Assembly: GCA_013377075.1 (NCBI GenBank)
Contig: JACABD010000017.1
Span: forward strand, 1-64,000
Direction of reading: 5' to 3'
DNA length: 64,000 bases
Source: Geobacteraceae bacterium
GTDB taxonomy: Bacteria; Desulfobacterota; Desulfuromonadia; Geobacterales; DSM-12255
Each line of letters starts with the position of its first letter. Within the stretch, counting starts at the first letter, position 1. A model generated the notes under the pieces. It made no database searches, was not told where the DNA came from, and worked only from the letters and a program-made list of their open reading frames with translations. This document shows positions 60,618 through 64,000 of the stretch, one piece after another. Position numbers and translations under genes: made by a program.

Positions 60618-61465
60618 CTGCTCTGCCCCCCAAAAGCAAATTTGCTAGTACTCTCAACTCTACCATTTTTTGACAGGTAAAATTTCCCGCCATAAGGATC
60701 GACAGGAACTTTATTTAAGAACCCTTTTGATATGAGTTCTTCAATCGTATTCGGATCAACGTTCTGCTTTTCTCTATAACGATTGACAGCATCTGTAATT
60801 TTCTGAGCATTCAGCAAGGCTTCCTTACGGGTATGATATGATGTTCTAACCTTCTCATCCTTGGCGCTATGTTCCATGGAGTCGATAAACATGATCCCCA
60901 GTTCGGTTCTACCAGCTTCATGAAAATATCGAGCTGACAAGGTCGTAAAAAGTGGATCGCCTGACAATTCGGCGGCCTTTTTCATGAACTCTGCAGCGGA
61001 GTTATAGTCATGAAGAAAATAGGCTGAATTGAATCCTGCAAAAAACGGAAGATAATAGTCCCATGTTCGGTAGCGCATGCCATAAATAAGCAGTTTATTA
61101 ATCTCTTTGGCACTATCCTTAACATCCCAGACAAAAGTAGCCTGGGCAAGATAATATGCATCCATATTATAAGGATCAAGCCTTACAGCGTTTGAAATCA
61201 TTCTAGACATACCGGGATATTCCGGAGGGAGCTTCAGCTTGTTAATATCATTATCAACCATACCGCCGAAATAAAGCATTACCTTGAATACTGCCCACTG
61301 GGACGCAAGGTAACGCAGATCGCCGAGAGCAAATTTTACGATCTCGGCTTCAGGCATATAACCCAGCTTGTTTACAATGGATCTGTTACCGAGATATGAA
61401 CTGAACGGTACAATTACGGCAACATAAGAACCAAGAAGTGCAATAAATAGAACTTTTCTAATCAC
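60614..61465 (-). CDS. Membrane-anchored TPR-like protein encoded between ABC subunits
   Basis: N-terminal TM, helical repeats; ATGA overlap with both ABC genes. Confidence 0.65.
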   Translation of the reverse strand: MIRKVLFIALLGSYVAVIVPFSSYLGNRSIVNKLGYMPEAEIVKFALGDLRYLASQWAVFKVMLYFGGMVDNDINKLKLPPEYPGMSRMISNAVRLDPYNMDAYYLAQATFVWDVKDSAKEINKLLIYGMRYRTWDYYLPFFAGFNSAYFLHDYNSAAEFMKKAAELSGDPLFTTLSARYFHEAGRTELGIMFIDSMEHSAKDEKVRTSYHTRKEALLNAQKITDAVNRYREKQNVDPNTIEELISKGFLNKVPVDPYGGKFYLSKNGRVESTSKFAFGGQSR

Positions 61466-62262
61466 GGGAACTCTCTACGGGAAAAGAAATAAACTGCTAG
61501 ATAAAGTATAATTGTCGTGTACACCAGAAAATACAGTAGGGTGTAAATCACACCTTGGGATGAAAGAGCAACAGGATATATTGCTGATACTTTAAAGTTA
61601 AAGGCACCAAGGTTAGGTATTAAATAATAAATCCCCTTGGCTGCGTAGAGAAGTGGTTTGGCAGTTTTAACGCCCACGGAATCCTTGGTCAGATACTCGA
61701 AAACCTCCTGCGAGGCATTACCTGCAAGCAGAAGGGAGATTGTGCCAAAGATAGGCAGGAAAAATGAAGTGGATATAGATGAGAACAAAATTGCAATCGC
61801 CACGAGGAGGACGTACTTCAAGACATCAAAAGCAACCGCTGTAAAAATATGAAGCCATCTGATGGGCAGGGAAGATTGATACAGGCCCGAACTGAAAGAG
61901 ATTGCAACGGCAGCAACAAGCGTAAAGATAGCGGCGCTGCAAACAAGACAGACAGCTATTGCAAAAAACTTCCCGAGCAGATAAGAGCCGCGAGAATAGG
62001 GAAGCGTCAGTACAGCAGATGTGTAGCGTTTTTCGATATCGCGCCAGACTGAAGAGGCGCCAAGCAGAATCGCCAACAGTGCAAGAACAAATGATATAAA
62101 TGATAGTGACAAAGTAATGGAGAGTTCCTGAACCTGGCGCATGGAGAGAACACTGAATGCTGGCACAAGAACAAGAAGCAGCAGGGCAACTCCTACAAGC
62201 GCCTGTAAAACTCGGTCACGGATAATCCACTTGAGGTTAAGTTGATATAAATTGGTAAACAT
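61462..62262 (-). CDS. ABC-2 type permease
   Basis: About six TM segments, SVWRDIEKRYTSAVLTLPYSRGSYLLGKF motif. Confidence 0.85.
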   Translation of the reverse strand: MFTNLYQLNLKWIIRDRVLQALVGVALLLLVLVPAFSVLSMRQVQELSITLSLSFISFVLALLAILLGASSVWRDIEKRYTSAVLTLPYSRGSYLLGKFFAIAVCLVCSAAIFTLVAAVAISFSSGLYQSSLPIRWLHIFTAVAFDVLKYVLLVAIAILFSSISTSFFLPIFGTISLLLAGNASQEVFEYLTKDSVGVKTAKPLLYAAKGIYYLIPNLGAFNFKVSAIYPVALSSQGVIYTLLYFLVYTTIILYLAVYFFSRREFP

Positions 62263-62283
62263 GCTGAAAGCATCCTCTTTTCA

Positions 62284-62315
62284 TTGAAAAACGGGATGTG
62301 ATTGACACATCCCGT
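62284..62315 (-). terminator. Intrinsic terminator of the pilin transcript
   Basis: Minus strand ACGGGATGTG-tcaat-CACATCCCGT followed by TTTT. Confidence 0.88.
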
Positions 62316-62344
62316 CCTGATTAAAGCTTATAAAACAATATTTT

Positions 62345-62683
62345 CTAGAGTACAGAGAATCCTGCAAGAGCTGAATCGGAAATTGTTGTCGGAGCAGCAG
62401 GAACATCACCGGCTACAAGAGCATTACCTGGCACTCCAGTTTTAAAACCTATAGCGGAAGAAGCACTGGTAGCACCAAAGATTTTATCTCCGGCGTTATT
62501 TTTGGAGCCTATAGCATAGACAACGCTACTGGTACCGCCAAGAGTATCAGGCAAATAACCAAGATCAACATTCTTTGAGGGGACAAACGTTATGCCAGCT
62601 GGTACAGCAATAGTGGCGGTTCCAGCGAAAGCAGTAGCCGCAAAAGCAATAATAGCAAGCGTGAGAGTTATTTTTTTCAACAT
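62345..62683 (-). CDS. Small secreted protein downstream of pilA, possible PilA-C/Spc-type partner
   Basis: Signal peptide MLKKITLTLAIIAFAATAFA; ~92 aa mature beta-rich, Gly/Ala/Ser-rich; immediate position after short pilA. Confidence 0.55.
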   Translation of the reverse strand: MLKKITLTLAIIAFAATAFAGTATIAVPAGITFVPSKNVDLGYLPDTLGGTSSVVYAIGSKNNAGDKIFGATSASSAIGFKTGVPGNALVAGDVPAAPTTISDSALAGFSVL

Positions 62684-62735
62684 ATTATACCTCCAGTAAG
62701 TTTATGAGTTGGTTGCAACTTTTACAAAACCTAGA

Positions 62736-62942
62736 TCATGGATATTTTTGATTGTCAGCAAAGTAACCTTCAAGTGATGTCTTGAAGTTTCTGAGGTCAC
62801 TTGTGGCAGCAGAGTTGTAGCCCCTCATACGGTAGGCAGCGAACTGCGGAATGGCAACTGCTGCCAGGATACCGATGATCGCAACAACGATCAGCAGCTC
62901 GATCAGGGTGAAGCCTTTTCTGTTCCTGATTCTGTTAAGCAT
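62736..62942 (-). CDS. pilA: Short type IVa pilin (e-pilin-like PilA / PilA-N)
   Basis: MLNRIRNRKG|FTLIELLIVVAIIGILAAVAIPQFAAYRMRGYNSAATSDLRNFKTSLEGYFADNQKYP*; 58-aa mature, closely resembles Geobacter PilA. Confidence 0.93.
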   Translation of the reverse strand: MLNRIRNRKGFTLIELLIVVAIIGILAAVAIPQFAAYRMRGYNSAATSDLRNFKTSLEGYFADNQKYP

Positions 62943-63012
62943 AGAATTTCTCCTTTTGTTTAGATGTGTCGCCCTTACGAGCAGACTAACAAATATGATT
63001 TATGAACATACA

Positions 63013-63028
63013 TACACAACCTGTGCCA
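63013..63028 (-). promoter_or_regulatory. Candidate sigma-54 (RpoN) promoter upstream of pilA
   Basis: Minus strand TGGCACAGGTTGTGTA against TGGCACGnnnnTTGCW; -24 element perfect, -12 GC replaced by GT. Confidence 0.4.
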
Positions 63029-63138
63029 AACAGCAATACCTCCATAACTACTCGAATAAACAATCAATCATTATAGAATTAAGACTTCGCAAGACACTTT
63101 CGAGTAATTTACTCAGAAAAAAGTGCCATTATTTGTCA

Positions 63139-63342
63139 CTACGGATAACGCTGATGCTCGGCAAAATAGGACTCGATACTTATTCTGAATGCTGAGAGAT
63201 CAGAAAGAGCTGCACTGTTACAACCTTTCATTCTAAATGAGTTAAATTGAATTATGCAAATCGATGCAAGAACTGCAATCACCATCACAACAATCATAAG
63301 CTCTATGAGCGTAAAACCGTTTTCCTGATTACCAAAAATCAT
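63139..63342 (-). CDS. Divergent short pilin paralog
   Basis: MIFGNQENG|FTLIELMIVVMVIAVLASICIIQFNSFRMKGCNSAALSDLSAFRISIESYFAEHQRYP*. Confidence 0.85.
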   Translation of the reverse strand: MIFGNQENGFTLIELMIVVMVIAVLASICIIQFNSFRMKGCNSAALSDLSAFRISIESYFAEHQRYP

Positions 63343-63496
63343 CTACGCTACTCCGTTTTAACTTGATTACGAATAATCATTCACTTATAGAAGTATCATT
63401 ATTACAGTACTTTTATCTTTAGCAAGCAATTTGTAACAAATGTGCATTTTTCACATAACTTCCATTCACAACATAATTTATCCGTATGGAGGCTAC

Positions 63497-64000
63497 TTGC
63501 ACGAAATACTCAAGCAATATCTGGAAATCCACGGCTACTGGGTTCTCTTCATCTGGACATTTCTTGAAGGTGAGGCAGGGCTTATCTTTGCCGGGTTTCT
63601 TGCCTTTCAGGGTTACTTCTCTGTCCCTGCAGTCATGGCAACTTCCTTTGCAGGGGCGTTCTGCGGCGACCAGTTCTATTTCTATCTGGGCAGATATAAA
63701 GGTCCCTATCTCCTCAGCCATTCGCACTTTCTTGTCAAAAAACTGCGTAAGGGGCTGAAACTGATAGAGCGCTACGGCAATCTGGTTGCTTTCACATCAC
63801 GATTTACCTACGGATTCAGGCTGGTTCTGCCGATAATTCTCGGCATGACATCATTTCCCGGCAGAAGGTTTTTGTGGTTGAACCTTTTGAGCGCTTTCTC
63901 CTGGTCAATCATCTTTACACTGACAGGCTATCTCTTTGGAAAAAGCGCTGAATTCTTTGTCGGAAAAGATGTAAAGCGTTACGAACATTATCTTTTTGCA
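63497..64000 (+). CDS. DedA-family membrane protein (TTG start, truncated by window end)
   Basis: LHEILKQYLEIHGYWVLFIWTFLEGEAGLIFAGFLAFQGY...FTSRFTYGFRLVLPIILGMT; GGAGG 5-9 nt upstream of TTG. Confidence 0.85.
   Translation, partial: MHEILKQYLEIHGYWVLFIWTFLEGEAGLIFAGFLAFQGYFSVPAVMATSFAGAFCGDQFYFYLGRYKGPYLLSHSHFLVKKLRKGLKLIERYGNLVAFTSRFTYGFRLVLPIILGMTSFPGRRFLWLNLLSAFSWSIIFTLTGYLFGKSAEFFVGKDVKRYEHYLFA

Noticed and set aside
63419-63727. 102-aa minus-strand ORF and 63486-63758 plus-strand ORF
   Set aside because: Both conflict with the TTG-start DedA-family frame (63497 onward), which has clear homology and a ribosome-binding site
1-64000. CRISPR arrays, transposons, prophage or toxin-antitoxin modules
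   Set aside because: No regularly spaced repeats, transposase motifs, phage structural genes or convincing TA pair were seen; the RHH protein at 130-348 lacks an adjacent toxin

Overview
The window looks like a chromosomal segment from a Geobacter-like Desulfuromonadota/Geobacterales bacterium. This is inferred from gene content: hgcAB, a short pilA, and many multi-gene minus-strand operons. Housekeeping content includes scpAB, trpS, argS, ftsB-like, uxs/ugd, rsmA, tsaD, nrdJ, pepF, sppA, ssrA (tmRNA) and smpB. Highlights: (1) a translationally coupled hgcA-hgcB mercury-methylation gene pair, with the diagnostic NVWCAAGK cap-helix motif in HgcA and two ferredoxin motifs plus a terminal Cys-Cys in HgcB. 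(2) A ~10.5 kb one-strand gene cluster (37251-47790) with two ACPs, an intact ketosynthase, a catalytically degenerate ketosynthase-like partner, a condensation/acyltransferase-like enzyme, a FAD oxidoreductase, an AMP-forming ligase and two cobalamin-binding-type radical SAM enzymes. It looks like an orphan type II FAS/PKS-like pathway. (3) A pilin locus with a short, aromatic-rich e-pilin-like PilA, a divergent paralog that lacks Pro22 and carries extra cysteines, a small secreted PilA-C/Spc-like protein, and downstream ABC, GT-C-like and UbiA-family phosphoribosyltransferase-like genes. (4) Two small membrane proteins missed by the supplied ORF track. I saw no CRISPR array, transposase or prophage module. 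All calls come from reading sequence by eye; no database search was run.
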